DNA of 56,503 bases from Saprospiraceae bacterium UBA7687 (GCA_002482845.1 DLGT01000003.1:1-56503); one strand, 5' to 3'; positions 45,891 through 55,152 are shown, counted from the stretch's first letter. The notes: generated from the letters alone by a model not told the origin. Made by a program: numbers and translations.

Positions 45891-46099
45891 TAGTAATTCT
45901 ATCAAATGTACTAATATTCAGATAAAAAAGAGAATATATATATAATGTTTTTTAAATGTAATTGTTTTTTGACTACAATAGTATTTCATAAATAAACTTT
46001 TGCTTGACTAAATGGTCTAAGTGATTTATATCAAGAATGTCACTCTTTTGTGAACTTCTACATATTCTTATTTCTTTATCAGAATGAAATCTTTCCATT

Positions 46100-47398
46100 A
46101 TGAAGTCGTTATTCTTTTCAGTTGGTCTTTTTTTTATTACTACCGTCGTTCTTGGACAAAACTTATATTTTCCACCCATCGTAGGTAATGAATGGGATAC
46201 CATCGATCCTGCTACCTTAAACTGGTGTGAAACAGGCAACAAAGCACTTGATGATTTTTTGATTGAGAAAGGGACCAAGGGGTTCATCATATTAAAAGAT
46301 GGAAAAATCGTCAAAGAAACATACTTTGATAATTTTACAAAAGATAGTGTTTGGTATTGGGCATCCGCTGGTAAATCTATCACATCATTTATGGTGGGGA
46401 TGGCACAAGAAAAAGGACTCTTAAATATAAATGACAAAACTTCCAAATACTTGGGTGAAGGATGGACGAGCCTATCTCCTGAACAAGAAAATAAAATAAC
46501 CATCTGGCATCAATTGACCATGACATCAGGACTAGATGATAGTGGAGATGATTTGGATTGTATGATGCCTGAATGTCTCACATATAAAGCAGATGCTGGT
46601 CAAAGGTGGGCTTATCACAATGCGCCATATAGATTGTTACATAATGTTATGGCAGAAGCATGGGGAAATACTTATCAAAACTTTATGAATACGCAACTTA
46701 CTGTAAAAACAGGGATTGGTGGACTGTGGTTAGATGGTGTACTGTACAGTAAACCAAGAAACATGGCAAGATTCGGGCTATTAGCATTAAATAAAGGGAC
46801 TTGGAATGGGCAGCAAATTCTGGGTGATCAGACCTATGTTGATGCAATGTCAGTACCATCGCAAATGATCAACAAATCATATGGTCTGTTATGGTGGCTA
46901 AATGGTCAGGAATCTTTTATGTTGCCAGGCGTACAATTGGCAATAAATAGATTTTTGATACCAAATGCGCCATCAGACATGTATTGCGCTTTGGGCAAAA
47001 ATGATCAGAAAATTTATATTGTTCCATCCCAAAATCTAGTGGTGGTTAGGGTAGGAAATGCTGGCGGAGAAATAGCGGGTGCCGTAAGTTCTTTTGACAA
47101 CCAATTATGGGAAAAAATCAATGGCCTTACTTGTACATCATCCATCAATGAAATATCAAATGATAATTTCCGAATATATCCAAATCCGTTTTTTGACCAA
47201 GTAGATATTTTAGGTGCTGAAAATTTTATTGACGCAGGAGTAACTATTTATGATGTACAAGGAAGCTTGATTTATCAAGGAAAATTTAAAAAAGATAGCT
47301 TAACCAATGTTTTGAAAGGTTTGTCTAGTGGTGTTTATTTTCTTAGATTTAAGAATGGAAAAGGCCTAGTTACAAGCAAAAAGGTAATTAAATATTGA
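46100..47398 (+). CDS. T9SS-exported serine hydrolase (class C beta-lactamase/PBP4*-like)
   Basis: Exported serine hydrolase of 432 residues. Signal peptide about 1-19 (VVLGQ). Beta-lactamase-superfamily motifs: SAGK, an S-x-x-K with nucleophile Ser89 and Lys92, and a Y-x-N motif in WAYHNAPYRLL. The usual members are esterases, D-amino-acid peptidases or penicillin-binding-like enzymes; true beta-lactamase activity is unlikely. The C-terminal about 75 residues form a type A T9SS sorting domain (FRIYPNPFFDQVDI ... GVYFLRFKNGKG). It converges on the next gene with only 2 bp between stops. Confidence 0.9.
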   Translation: MKSLFFSVGLFFITTVVLGQNLYFPPIVGNEWDTIDPATLNWCETGNKALDDFLIEKGTKGFIILKDGKIVKETYFDNFTKDSVWYWASAGKSITSFMVGMAQEKGLLNINDKTSKYLGEGWTSLSPEQENKITIWHQLTMTSGLDDSGDDLDCMMPECLTYKADAGQRWAYHNAPYRLLHNVMAEAWGNTYQNFMNTQLTVKTGIGGLWLDGVLYSKPRNMARFGLLALNKGTWNGQQILGDQTYVDAMSVPSQMINKSYGLLWWLNGQESFMLPGVQLAINRFLIPNAPSDMYCALGKNDQKIYIVPSQNLVVVRVGNAGGEIAGAVSSFDNQLWEKINGLTCTSSINEISNDNFRIYPNPFFDQVDILGAENFIDAGVTIYDVQGSLIYQGKFKKDSLTNVLKGLSSGVYFLRFKNGKGLVTSKKVIKY

Positions 47399-47400
47399 TT

Positions 47401-47970
47401 TTACTCCAAAGATACCGTCCTTGTTAAAATCGCTTTTTGGTAACCAATGATAGGATATGATTTTACTTCAGGGATGTCTTCTTGACCTTCGGCCTTTATA
47501 TTACCGGAGACTGTGGCAGGAACGCTTTTATTTACGATAATCTCAAAAATCATCATATCTTCTTGTCTTTCGTAGATAGATGTTAGTTGATTGCCCATTA
47601 CTTCAAAATGACTGATAAGTTTATTTTCCAATACATAAGCATCAAGCAGTATCCCATTTTTTTCATCCACGACGTAGTGACCTTTGGATTTGTCTTTGGT
47701 TTTTAAGATGTAATCTCTTTTTCCTTTTATTTTATCTTCACCATAAATGATGACCCATTGAAAAATATCTGCGGAGTCTGTTCGTAGATTCTCTAAAGAC
47801 ATTGGGATAGATTGGAGTATGTTTTGATGGTTATAAATGTGAAGCGTTCCTTCCCAAACGCCAAGCCATTCATCAGGAAATGTTTTCAGTTGGGCAGAAG
47901 TACTATTTTGACCAATGGCAAGTGATATAGTTACTATCGAAAAGAAGAGTATTAAGTAACGTCTAAGCAT
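47401..47970 (-). CDS. Exported hypothetical protein
   Basis: A 189-residue protein with a signal peptide (about 1-20, ending LAIGQ). The mature part (WLGVWEGTLHIYN, FQWVIIYGEDKIKGKRDYIL) looks like a lipocalin-type beta barrel of the kind found in many Bacteroidota secreted proteins. No catalytic motif recognised. It converges on the serine hydrolase gene. Confidence 0.75.
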   Translation of the reverse strand: MLRRYLILFFSIVTISLAIGQNSTSAQLKTFPDEWLGVWEGTLHIYNHQNILQSIPMSLENLRTDSADIFQWVIIYGEDKIKGKRDYILKTKDKSKGHYVVDEKNGILLDAYVLENKLISHFEVMGNQLTSIYERQEDMMIFEIIVNKSVPATVSGNIKAEGQEDIPEVKSYPIIGYQKAILTRTVSLE

Positions 47971-48138
47971 GGATATTTTTATTTATCAAACCATTTAAAT
48001 TGGGCTTAAGTTCTAATTTAGATTAAGTAATTCTTTTTTAAAAGCTGCATTGCTAACTTATAAATTGGAACTAAAAAACAAAAATTTACGACTACTGATT
48101 AATCCATATTTTCAAGTTGGTTACATTAATAATCGAAT

Positions 48139-48375
48139 ATGAATTTACAAACGAGAAAATTAAATACTATTGAATATCTAATACATCTCCAAGATGAAGA
48201 AGTTTTAAATAAGATAGAAGAAGAAATACAAAAAAACACAGCAATAACCAGAAGGATCGTTGAGCCTTTTTCAGAAAATGAACTTTTGCAAAGAGCGATT
48301 AAATCCAATGAAGATTATCAAACAGGTAACTCTAAGTCACAAGAACAATTGGAGATAGAATCAACAAAATGGTAA
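48139..48375 (+). CDS. Orphan antitoxin-like small protein
   Basis: A 78-residue, highly charged helical protein: RKLNTIEYLIHLQDEEVLNKIEEEIQ followed by FSENELLQRAIKSNEDYQTG. This layout is typical of antitoxins of RelE/ParE-type pairs in Bacteroidota. The stop overlaps an ATG (48369) as expected for a coupled toxin gene, but that frame reads only ATG GTA AAA TTT GAG TGA, so no toxin is encoded. Confidence 0.65.
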   Translation: MNLQTRKLNTIEYLIHLQDEEVLNKIEEEIQKNTAITRRIVEPFSENELLQRAIKSNEDYQTGNSKSQEQLEIESTKW

Positions 48376-48471
48376 AATTTGAGTGAATTTGTTAAAAATG
48401 AGAGTTTAAATAATTTGGGTAAACTTCCGAAATAGACGACAAATATATCACATGTTTAAAATGAAATCGAA

Positions 48472-48510
48472 AAGGAAAGCATACGATAGCTTTCTGTCAG
48501 TACTTTCCTT
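48472..48510. terminator. Possible hairpin between converging genes
   Basis: AAGGAAAG (48472-48479) and CTTTCCTT (48503-48510) can pair, with an alternative inner stem AAAGC/GCTTT. It lies between the antitoxin-like gene and the converging lipoprotein gene. Weak evidence. Confidence 0.3.
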
Positions 48511-48545
48511 ACCTTTAATAATATTAACTCTTTAATAGTAATTAA

Positions 48546-49166
48546 TTATTTAAAACAATCATTCTCTTGATTGCCTATTTGTGCATTAAATGCTCCGTCT
48601 AAACCTTGTACTGGAAAATAACAACCTACTCTATCTCGTAATTCTGACACTTCATCTTCACAACGAATCATACAGGCTTGGCCTTCGATTAATTTTACTT
48701 CTAAAGATCCGTCATTAAGAACATAGATCGCTTCGAAACTATACTTAAATGGCCCTCCTTCATATTTTTGGTCAGGTTTATATGGGGTCTCATTAAATAT
48801 ATTTTCTCTCATTTGGCCACTCCATGCAGCTTCTTCCAAATCTATAGTATAGCTAAAATCCCTTCTGTAATAGATGACTGTATCTCTCATATTATATATT
48901 TTCAACTCTGATATTCCAAATACTTTAGGGTCTTGATTTTTCGCAATAGGATAAAACAAATCATTAATACCATCCTTATTGGGCGTAAAGACATTGGGCA
49001 CGTAGACAGAGTTTCCTTCTGGCAATTCTATCAATTGTGGGTCGGTACCACAACAGTCTTTGTATTTTTCACTTACAGACGTTTTGTTTTCATCTTGATT
49101 ACAACCGAAACTAAAGCTTATAAGTAAAAGACAAAAAGTTGAGAAAAAGCAAAAACGATTTTTCAT
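48546..49166 (-). CDS. Lipoprotein with a CHU_C/gliding-type motif
   Basis: A 206-residue lipoprotein: signal peptide with lipobox-like SFSFGC (Cys22). Residues about 53-67 read VYVPNVFTPNKDGIND, the signature of the gliding-motility-associated C-terminal domain (CHU_C, T9SS type B sorting). Here the motif is in a short lipoprotein near its N-terminus and the whole protein is about two such domain lengths, with Cys-rich C-terminus (ACMIRCEDE, GCYFPVQG). Function unknown; surface location is likely. Confidence 0.72.
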   Translation of the reverse strand: MKNRFCFFSTFCLLLISFSFGCNQDENKTSVSEKYKDCCGTDPQLIELPEGNSVYVPNVFTPNKDGINDLFYPIAKNQDPKVFGISELKIYNMRDTVIYYRRDFSYTIDLEEAAWSGQMRENIFNETPYKPDQKYEGGPFKYSFEAIYVLNDGSLEVKLIEGQACMIRCEDEVSELRDRVGCYFPVQGLDGAFNAQIGNQENDCFK

Positions 49167-49422
49167 TGTTTGTTATTTTAAATATAAATAATTATTTAAT
49201 CTTAAATTATAGCAAAAGTCTTAGTAACCAATTGAAAAATATAAAAATTGAATACTCATTAAATTGAGTTTAAATAGTTACAAAATACTTCAATATCAAA
49301 TTCACATTTGGTGTTATTAAACATCTTTATTAATACCAATGTTCTTCTTTGTCCAAACTAAAAATGGTCTGCACAACTCTTGTCATACAAACCATTTTTA
49401 TTTATCTTCTTTTGAAAGTATA

Positions 49423-50688
49423 TCAAGGTCTTGAAACTTGAATAAAGCTACCAGGATTTACGCCTTTTTTCTCGTCAATATTGTTAATAGCTAGTAATTC
49501 GCCAAGCGGAATATTATACGTTGCTGCAAGGTCTGCTAAAGACTCTTTTCTTCTCAACTGATGCATTACTGGCGTTTGGTTGATGATTGTAAGATCTTGA
49601 GCTAAGAGTTGTACTACCTTTCGAGATTTCATGTTGTCTCTGATAGCATACGATTTTACAGGTAACGCATCTAGTTTTTCTAATGCTTGACTGTTATTTG
49701 TACCTACATTATATCCACCTAGAAGTTCCATGGATTGATATTGACCATCCGTATTGGCTAACCTGAAATCTTGTGCATTATACCTATCCATATAGACCAG
49801 CATTTTTTGTTTTGGCAAAGTAAGATAATACTCGCCACTTTCACTTGCTGGAATATAACCCTTGCGATACATCGGATTAAGCACTTTTACCAGTTCTATG
49901 TCTATTTCAAATTCTTTAACTATTTTTTTGAAATCTACTTTATCAAATACCCTGACTGATGCTGCATATTTCAAGTCATCAGATGGCTCGATCGGTTGAA
50001 GATCATGGGCATAATAATAATTCATCAAATAAGAAACAGCGATAAATTTTGGAATGTACTTTTGGGTTTCTCTAGGGAGATATTTTTGAATTTCCCAGTA
50101 ATCTGTACTCCCATTGGCTTTTTTAATGGCTTTGTTTAGATTACCTGAGCCGCAATTATAAGCGGTCAATGCTAATGTCCAATTTCCGTATATTTCATAT
50201 AAAAGCTTGAGATAATCCAATGCTTTGTCAGTAGACTTCATGAGATCTTTTCTCTCGTCTATATGCTTGTCTATGCGCAAACCATAGAGTTCAGCAGTAC
50301 CTTTCATAAACTGCCAAATTCCTGCTGCGCCCTTGTGCGACTCTGTATAAGGTATCAGACCTGACTCAATAACAGCTACATATTTCAGTTCGTCTGGGAG
50401 ATTTTTTTCTCTGATGGCATTCTCGATAATGGGAAAATATAATGAAGTCCTTCCTAAGATGGTCTCACTTTCTCTTCTCCGCACATCGACCAATGCGGAT
50501 ATTTGTTCGGTCACCTCATCGGTCACTCTTACGTCTATGTTGGTGTTCAGGTTTTGAATTCTTTTGATGATTTCAGCATTGCTGGGGGATTTTGCAATGA
50601 TAAAACCTGGTACCAAAAGAATCCAAATACACACCATCACAAGAATTCTTGTTGTCATTTTAAATGTGTTCATGGTAAAAATCAGCAT
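49423..50688 (-). CDS. MltD-like lytic transglycosylase with LysM domain
   Basis: Peptidoglycan lytic transglycosylase of 421 residues. SLT domain about 82-215 with catalytic Glu108 in VAVIESGLIPY, GAAGIWQFMKGTAELYGL and LTAYNCGSGNLNKAIK; a linker domain; and a C-terminal LysM (about 375-420, RRKESLADLAATYNIPLGEL). The N-terminus is uncertain: Met6 or Met11 would give a cleaner signal peptide (MTTRILVMVCIWILL) than the longest frame. A good promoter lies about 90 bp upstream. Confidence 0.92.
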   Translation of the reverse strand: MLIFTMNTFKMTTRILVMVCIWILLVPGFIIAKSPSNAEIIKRIQNLNTNIDVRVTDEVTEQISALVDVRRRESETILGRTSLYFPIIENAIREKNLPDELKYVAVIESGLIPYTESHKGAAGIWQFMKGTAELYGLRIDKHIDERKDLMKSTDKALDYLKLLYEIYGNWTLALTAYNCGSGNLNKAIKKANGSTDYWEIQKYLPRETQKYIPKFIAVSYLMNYYYAHDLQPIEPSDDLKYAASVRVFDKVDFKKIVKEFEIDIELVKVLNPMYRKGYIPASESGEYYLTLPKQKMLVYMDRYNAQDFRLANTDGQYQSMELLGGYNVGTNNSQALEKLDALPVKSYAIRDNMKSRKVVQLLAQDLTIINQTPVMHQLRRKESLADLAATYNIPLGELLAINNIDEKKGVNPGSFIQVSRP

Positions 50689-50778
50689 TTTCTTGGGAGA
50701 AAAAATTATTTAAATAAATTTTATCAACACTACTTTTTAATAAGCAATATTGACAGGTTGTAAATAATTTTTGGGACG

Positions 50779-50810
50779 CAAAGATAGCACAAAAAGATGA
50801 ATTTGTCAAA
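50779..50810 (-). promoter_or_regulatory. Promoter for the MltD-like gene
   Basis: On the - strand, TTTG (50810-50807), a 20-bp spacer and TATCTTTG (50786-50779) match the TTTG-N20-TAnnTTTG consensus exactly. This is the best promoter I see in the window. Confidence 0.7.
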
Positions 50811-50861
50811 TAAATATACTTGTTAACAAAACATTATTTGTAATACACTGTAAATCAATAA

Positions 50862-52289
50862 CTATGCCAAACTATAATTTTGTACGAACTGAATTAACTT
50901 TTTATCTTCTTTCACATTTGCCATAAGTTGAACACCAAATGACAATCCTTCACTATTTTTTCCACACGGAATAGAGATTGCTGGAATACCCGCAAGATTG
51001 GCCAAAACTGTATAAATATCAGATAAATAAATCTCTAATGGATCCGTTGGTTTCTGATCTATGGGCCATGCCACACTAGGAGCTGTAGGCAAAATGATAA
51101 AATCATACTGACTGAATATGTCTTGTATCTGTTGTTTTATCATCGTTCTTATTTGCTGAGCTTTGGTAAAATAAGCATCATAATAAGCTTCACTCAAAAC
51201 AAAGCTACCTAACATGATTCTTTTTTTCACCTCATCTCCAAATCCTTCTGACCTTGAATTTACATACATTTCTTCGAGCGAATTAGCTTCAGCACTTCTA
51301 TGTCCGTATCTCACACCGTCATATCTGCTTAGATTGGAAGATGCCTCAGCTGTTGTCAAGATGTAGTAAGTGGGAACCAAATATTCTAATAGTGGAAAAC
51401 TTACTTTGGATACCTGAGCGCCTGATGAATTAAGTGCTTCTATGTAGGAAGTCACAGATTGTTTGATATCAACATCAAGCGCATCACTGTCAATAGCTTC
51501 TCCAAGGTAAGCAAATCTGTAGTCTTTAAAATCTTTTTGTAGTTCATTTTGACCACTATATGTATCTTTTTGGAACATAGTCGCATCATATTCATCTGTT
51601 TTAGACACTACAGACATCACAATATCAAGGTCAGAAGCATGGTGCGCCAATAATCCCAATTGGTCAAAAGACGACGCATAAGCTACCAATCCATGTCTAG
51701 AAACCATACCATATGATGGCTTATAACCCATGACACCACACATACCTGCAGGCTGCCTAACTGATCCGCCTGTATCTGTGCCAAGGGCTACAAGACAAGT
51801 ATCAGTCTGAACTGATACGGCTGCGCCACCACTCGAGCCTCCAGATATTCTAGTTACATCAGAACCATTTTTGACAGGACCAAAATATGAATTTGTGTTG
51901 GCAGAACCCATTCCGAACTCATCACAGTTTGTCCTTCCGATGATGATGGCGTCTTCATTTAGCAGCAATTCCACGGCTGTAGCGCTAAACTGACTTTCAA
52001 ATCCATCCAAGATTCTCGACCCTGCACTTATTTTATGATTTTTGTACACGATGAGATCTTTGATAGACACCACACAACCAAAAAGCTTGCCCAAAGAGTT
52101 TGGATTTTCTTTTATTCTGATGTCAAGTGATCTTGCTTTTTCCAACGCTTCTTCTGCATATACTTCTACATAGGCATTAAGATGTTCTGTAGATTTGATA
52201 TTGCCGAGATAATACTGAATGATTTTTTCGCAACTTGTAGAGCCGTTTTTTAAAGCAATTTGTATTTGTGCTAAAGAATTATTTTGCAT
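50862..52289 (-). CDS. gatA: Asp-tRNA(Asn)/Glu-tRNA(Gln) amidotransferase subunit A
   Basis: Amidase subunit that supplies ammonia from glutamine for transamidation of misacylated tRNAs. The 475 residues contain the amidase Ser-cisSer-Lys triad: Lys77 in SIKDL, Ser152 in SGGSSGG and Ser176 in TGGSVRQPAG, with spacings identical to characterised GatA. gatB and gatC are not in this window, so the complex is encoded at separate loci. Confidence 0.95.
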   Translation of the reverse strand: MQNNSLAQIQIALKNGSTSCEKIIQYYLGNIKSTEHLNAYVEVYAEEALEKARSLDIRIKENPNSLGKLFGCVVSIKDLIVYKNHKISAGSRILDGFESQFSATAVELLLNEDAIIIGRTNCDEFGMGSANTNSYFGPVKNGSDVTRISGGSSGGAAVSVQTDTCLVALGTDTGGSVRQPAGMCGVMGYKPSYGMVSRHGLVAYASSFDQLGLLAHHASDLDIVMSVVSKTDEYDATMFQKDTYSGQNELQKDFKDYRFAYLGEAIDSDALDVDIKQSVTSYIEALNSSGAQVSKVSFPLLEYLVPTYYILTTAEASSNLSRYDGVRYGHRSAEANSLEEMYVNSRSEGFGDEVKKRIMLGSFVLSEAYYDAYFTKAQQIRTMIKQQIQDIFSQYDFIILPTAPSVAWPIDQKPTDPLEIYLSDIYTVLANLAGIPAISIPCGKNSEGLSFGVQLMANVKEDKKLIQFVQNYSLA

Positions 52290-52306
52290 TGGTTGATTTT
52301 AAGTTT

Positions 52307-52440
52307 AAGTCTGCTCCGAAAAGTCTTCGAGTTTCGGGGTGTTAAAAATTTTGGTTTCTACTGCATTGATAATCAAACGTTTCCCTTTAGGGCGCAGGGT
52401 AAAAAACGGTTGATTATCAAATTTTGAGTGTTTTCGTAGT
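52307..52440 (+). repeat. Intergenic hairpin repeat, copy 2
   Basis: Shares AGTCTGCTCCGAAAAGT, the stem GATAATCAAACGTTT / AAAACGGTTGATTATC, the core CCCTTTAGGGCGCAGGGT and the tail ATTTTGAGTGTTTTC with copy 1, in the same orientation. It lies between gatA and the antitoxin-like gene (both - strand). Confidence 0.7.
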
Positions 52441-52452
52441 GCACCCAAGTTT

Positions 52453-52677
52453 TTATTTTTCAAAGTCTTTAACAACTTCCCATTCTTTCATCCGCTCAGG
52501 ATTTAGTTTTGATTGTTCCATCCTTTTTTCAACGATATCTTGATGAGATTGTGGAATGACCATATCTCCTGACCAAATAGCTTCACTAAGTTTTAACTTT
52601 GCTTCTGGAGACAATTTTTTCATTTCCAATATAAGTTTGTCTAAAACTTGATCATTATTCAAAGGTAAAGTGCTCAT
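52453..52677 (-). CDS. Addiction-module antitoxin-like protein (PF09720-type), orphan
   Basis: A 74-residue helical protein. ILEMKKLSPEAKLKLSEAIWSGD matches the short 'putative addiction module component' family, whose members usually precede a RelE/ParE toxin. Here the downstream - strand contains only the hairpin repeat and gatA, so no toxin gene is attached. The tail REWEVVKDFEK-like end (KEWEVVKDFEK) is complete. Confidence 0.65.
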   Translation of the reverse strand: MSTLPLNNDQVLDKLILEMKKLSPEAKLKLSEAIWSGDMVIPQSHQDIVEKRMEQSKLNPERMKEWEVVKDFEK

Positions 52678-52790
52678 AATACATCAGTTATTATAAATTA
52701 TATTACAAAGATAAGTGTATTTTATAATAAAATGGAGTTGTGATACGAACACAAAAACCATGAACCAAATGATCAAAAACAGTTTTAGAT

Positions 52791-54158
52791 TCATTTCTTC
52801 ACAAAATATGAAGGTAAACTCGAAACTTCCACATCACTTTGCTCACCAGTGACCATATTTTTGAGACTCACTTTATTCGCTTCTCTTTCGGTCTCACCGA
52901 TGATGGCTACAAAAGGTACTTTGCGTGCATTGGCATAAGACATTTGTTTTTTCATCTTGGTAGGTTCTGGATAAAGATCGCATGGAATGCCAGCTTGTCT
53001 CAGAATCGCTACCTGCTTGAATGCATATCTGTGGCTCTCCTCATCCAATGCGACAAACAGAACTTCAATATCTTTCTGCACATCCTCTGGAAAAAGGTTT
53101 AATTCTTCCATGACGTCATATATTCGCTCCGCACCAAAAGAGACACCTACACCCGACACGCCATTCAGTCCGAAAACACCTGTAAGATTGTCATATCTAC
53201 CGCCACCACCAATACTACCCATACTGAAACCAGGGTGACCACTTGATGATGTATCTACTTTCACTTCAAAAATACAGCCTGTGTAATAATTCAATCCACG
53301 AGCGAGACTGATGTCAAATGTTAGTTCGGGTACACTTCCGTCAAGATAATCCAATACATTCTGGATTTCTTCAATACCTTTGGTTCCTTCTTCTAATCCT
53401 AAGAAAGCGCTTTTTAGGTCAATAACATTGTCGATATTAAGCAACGATAATACTTTTGTGGCTTGATCTTCAGATATACCACGATCAGCCATTTCTTTGA
53501 TGACACCATCCTTACCTATCTTGTCAAGTTTGTCTATGGCAATAGTCATTTCCATAAATTTGTCAGTAATACCTGCTGCTTCTGCCAGTCCAAAAAGTAT
53601 CTTTCTATTATTGATTAAAATCCGAACTTTAATACCCAATTTACGGAAGACTTCTGCATAGATATTGACTAGTTCGGCCTCATACATTAATGATTCTGAA
53701 CCCACTACATCTACATCACACTGATAAAACTCCTGATATCTTCCACGTTGTGGACGATCCGCACGCCATACTTGTTGTATCTGATATCGTTTGAATGGAA
53801 GGTTGATTTCGTTTTGGTTCATCACCACAAATCTCGCAAAAGGTACGGTAAGGTCATATCTTAGACCACGTTTTGAGATAGAAGAAATAACCTTATTGGA
53901 ATCTAAGTTTTCCAAGGCCGTTTTGTCCGCACCAGCCAAAAAGTCTCCATTGTTTAACACTTTGAATAGCAACCTATCACCTTCTTCGCCATACTTTCCT
54001 GTAAGAGTGGATAGGTTTTCCATTGTTGGGGTTTCAATAGGCAGATATCCGTAAGTCTTAAAAACAATTTCTATCGTGTTGAAGATAAATTTTCTTTTGA
54101 TGACTTGTGATGGCAGGAAATCTCTTGTGCCTTTTGGTATCGATGGTTTTGAAGACAT
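52791..54158 (-). CDS. hisS: Histidyl-tRNA synthetase
   Basis: Class II aminoacyl-tRNA synthetase. I place the start at ATG 54158 (MSSKPSIPKGTRDFLP, 455 residues); the 17-residue extension to 54209 is hydrophobic and not typical. Motifs: KGTRDFLPS, motif 2 QQVWRADRPQRGRYQEFYQCD, histidine-A region LARGLNYYTG and motif 3-type GGGGRYDNL, plus a C-terminal anticodon-binding domain (about 350-455). A TATCTTTG element lies at 54320-54313 on the - strand. Confidence 0.95.
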   Translation of the reverse strand: MSSKPSIPKGTRDFLPSQVIKRKFIFNTIEIVFKTYGYLPIETPTMENLSTLTGKYGEEGDRLLFKVLNNGDFLAGADKTALENLDSNKVISSISKRGLRYDLTVPFARFVVMNQNEINLPFKRYQIQQVWRADRPQRGRYQEFYQCDVDVVGSESLMYEAELVNIYAEVFRKLGIKVRILINNRKILFGLAEAAGITDKFMEMTIAIDKLDKIGKDGVIKEMADRGISEDQATKVLSLLNIDNVIDLKSAFLGLEEGTKGIEEIQNVLDYLDGSVPELTFDISLARGLNYYTGCIFEVKVDTSSSGHPGFSMGSIGGGGRYDNLTGVFGLNGVSGVGVSFGAERIYDVMEELNLFPEDVQKDIEVLFVALDEESHRYAFKQVAILRQAGIPCDLYPEPTKMKKQMSYANARKVPFVAIIGETEREANKVSLKNMVTGEQSDVEVSSLPSYFVKK

Positions 54159-54198
54159 ATTGGTTAAACTTGATTTTGTAATTAAAGTGAGAAAGAAA

Positions 54199-54270
54199 TG
54201 GATGATCAATATTTTACCCTTTTAGGGGCAGGGGTGAAACAGGTCATCTTATTTTCTCTATTTTCAGTTT
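54199..54270 (+). repeat. Intergenic hairpin repeat, copy 3 (short)
   Basis: Keeps the hairpin and tail only: GATGATC ... TTTTACCC TTTTAGGGGCA GGGGTGAAA ... GGTCATC, followed by TTATTTTCTCTATTTTCAG, which matches the tail of copies 1 and 2. The left AGTCTGCTCC part is missing. It lies in the divergent gap between hisS and the 223-residue gene. Confidence 0.55.
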
Positions 54271-54312
54271 GGACTTAATAATGTGTTTTTGAACGATTGC
54301 TCTTAATGTCCG

Positions 54313-54320
54313 CAAAGATA
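54313..54320 (-). promoter_or_regulatory. -7 element upstream of hisS
   Basis: TATCTTTG (- strand, 54320-54313) followed by CGGACATT is a strong TAnnTTTG match, 155 bp upstream of the hisS ATG. No TTTG is present at the ideal upstream distance. The rest of the gap 54159-54480 holds only repeat copy 3 and A/T-rich sequence. Confidence 0.45.
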
Positions 54321-54480
54321 CAAATCTTTGTTAAACCTATTGATTTCGATCAATATTTACCTTTTTAGTATACTTTTTGGTTAGTGATTTCATTATATTT
54401 CATCAGATTACTATAAATTTGTAATTGAAATCATTTTTACTTTTTTTTGAACAATTTAAGCAAATTTTTCTTTTGTCCAC

Positions 54481-55152
54481 ATGCAAAATGCACGTCATAC
54501 ATATCTACAATATTTTCGGTTGGGAGATACCGCATTTAGAGAGAAGGTAAGGTTTTATGAAGAAAACCCTGAAGCTTTATCTACGCTCTATTTTGATGAA
54601 AAAATAGATATTGACATGGATTATTTGATTTGTTTGTTTGAGGTAGGCCGATATGAGCGATTCTTAGAAAAAGTAGATCCAATCATCGAAATCATCATCG
54701 AAGAAAATATTTTCGAATTCAGAAACGAAAACATATTTAACGATTTATTGCTCAAAAAAGCAGCTTGCTACTACCATACTAATCAGTTTGAAAAGGCAAA
54801 TGTCATATTAAAGCAACTCATAAAAATTGCCCCAAAGCATCCTTTAGCCATTGGTTTGTATGGAATATGTAAACGCAAACAAAACAACGACATTGCTACC
54901 ACCATAAAAGCCTTGGGTATTGCAGCCTTATTGCTTGTAGTAAGTATATCTATCATTCAGATTTTATTATTTGAGCCTTTTTTTGACGAATACATGGACC
55001 CATTTTTGGTTTTGCGAACAATGTTGACGGTGTTCTCTATTTTAAGTTTCATCTCCTTAGAAGTATATTTTTTGACTTCGATTTTTAAGGAAACAGGAAG
55101 GTTTCCTATTGCATTTCTAAATCGACTTTTTCGAATCGACAAAAAAAAATAG
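54481..55152 (+). CDS. TPR-like membrane protein of unknown function
   Basis: A 223-residue protein. Residues about 60-140 form helical hairpins of TPR type (LLKKAACYYHTNQFEKANVILKQLIKIAPKHPLAIGLYG), and two membrane helices lie near 143-163 and 180-203, followed by a basic tail. The cytoplasmic TPR part suggests a scaffold role. Not recognised as a named family. It is divergent from hisS. Confidence 0.7.
   Translation: MQNARHTYLQYFRLGDTAFREKVRFYEENPEALSTLYFDEKIDIDMDYLICLFEVGRYERFLEKVDPIIEIIIEENIFEFRNENIFNDLLLKKAACYYHTNQFEKANVILKQLIKIAPKHPLAIGLYGICKRKQNNDIATTIKALGIAALLLVVSISIIQILLFEPFFDEYMDPFLVLRTMLTVFSILSFISLEVYFLTSIFKETGRFPIAFLNRLFRIDKKK

Noticed and set aside
45973..46503. Open - strand frame of 176 codons overlapping the serine hydrolase gene
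   Set aside because: It lies opposite the start of a clear serine hydrolase with signal peptide and SxxK motif.
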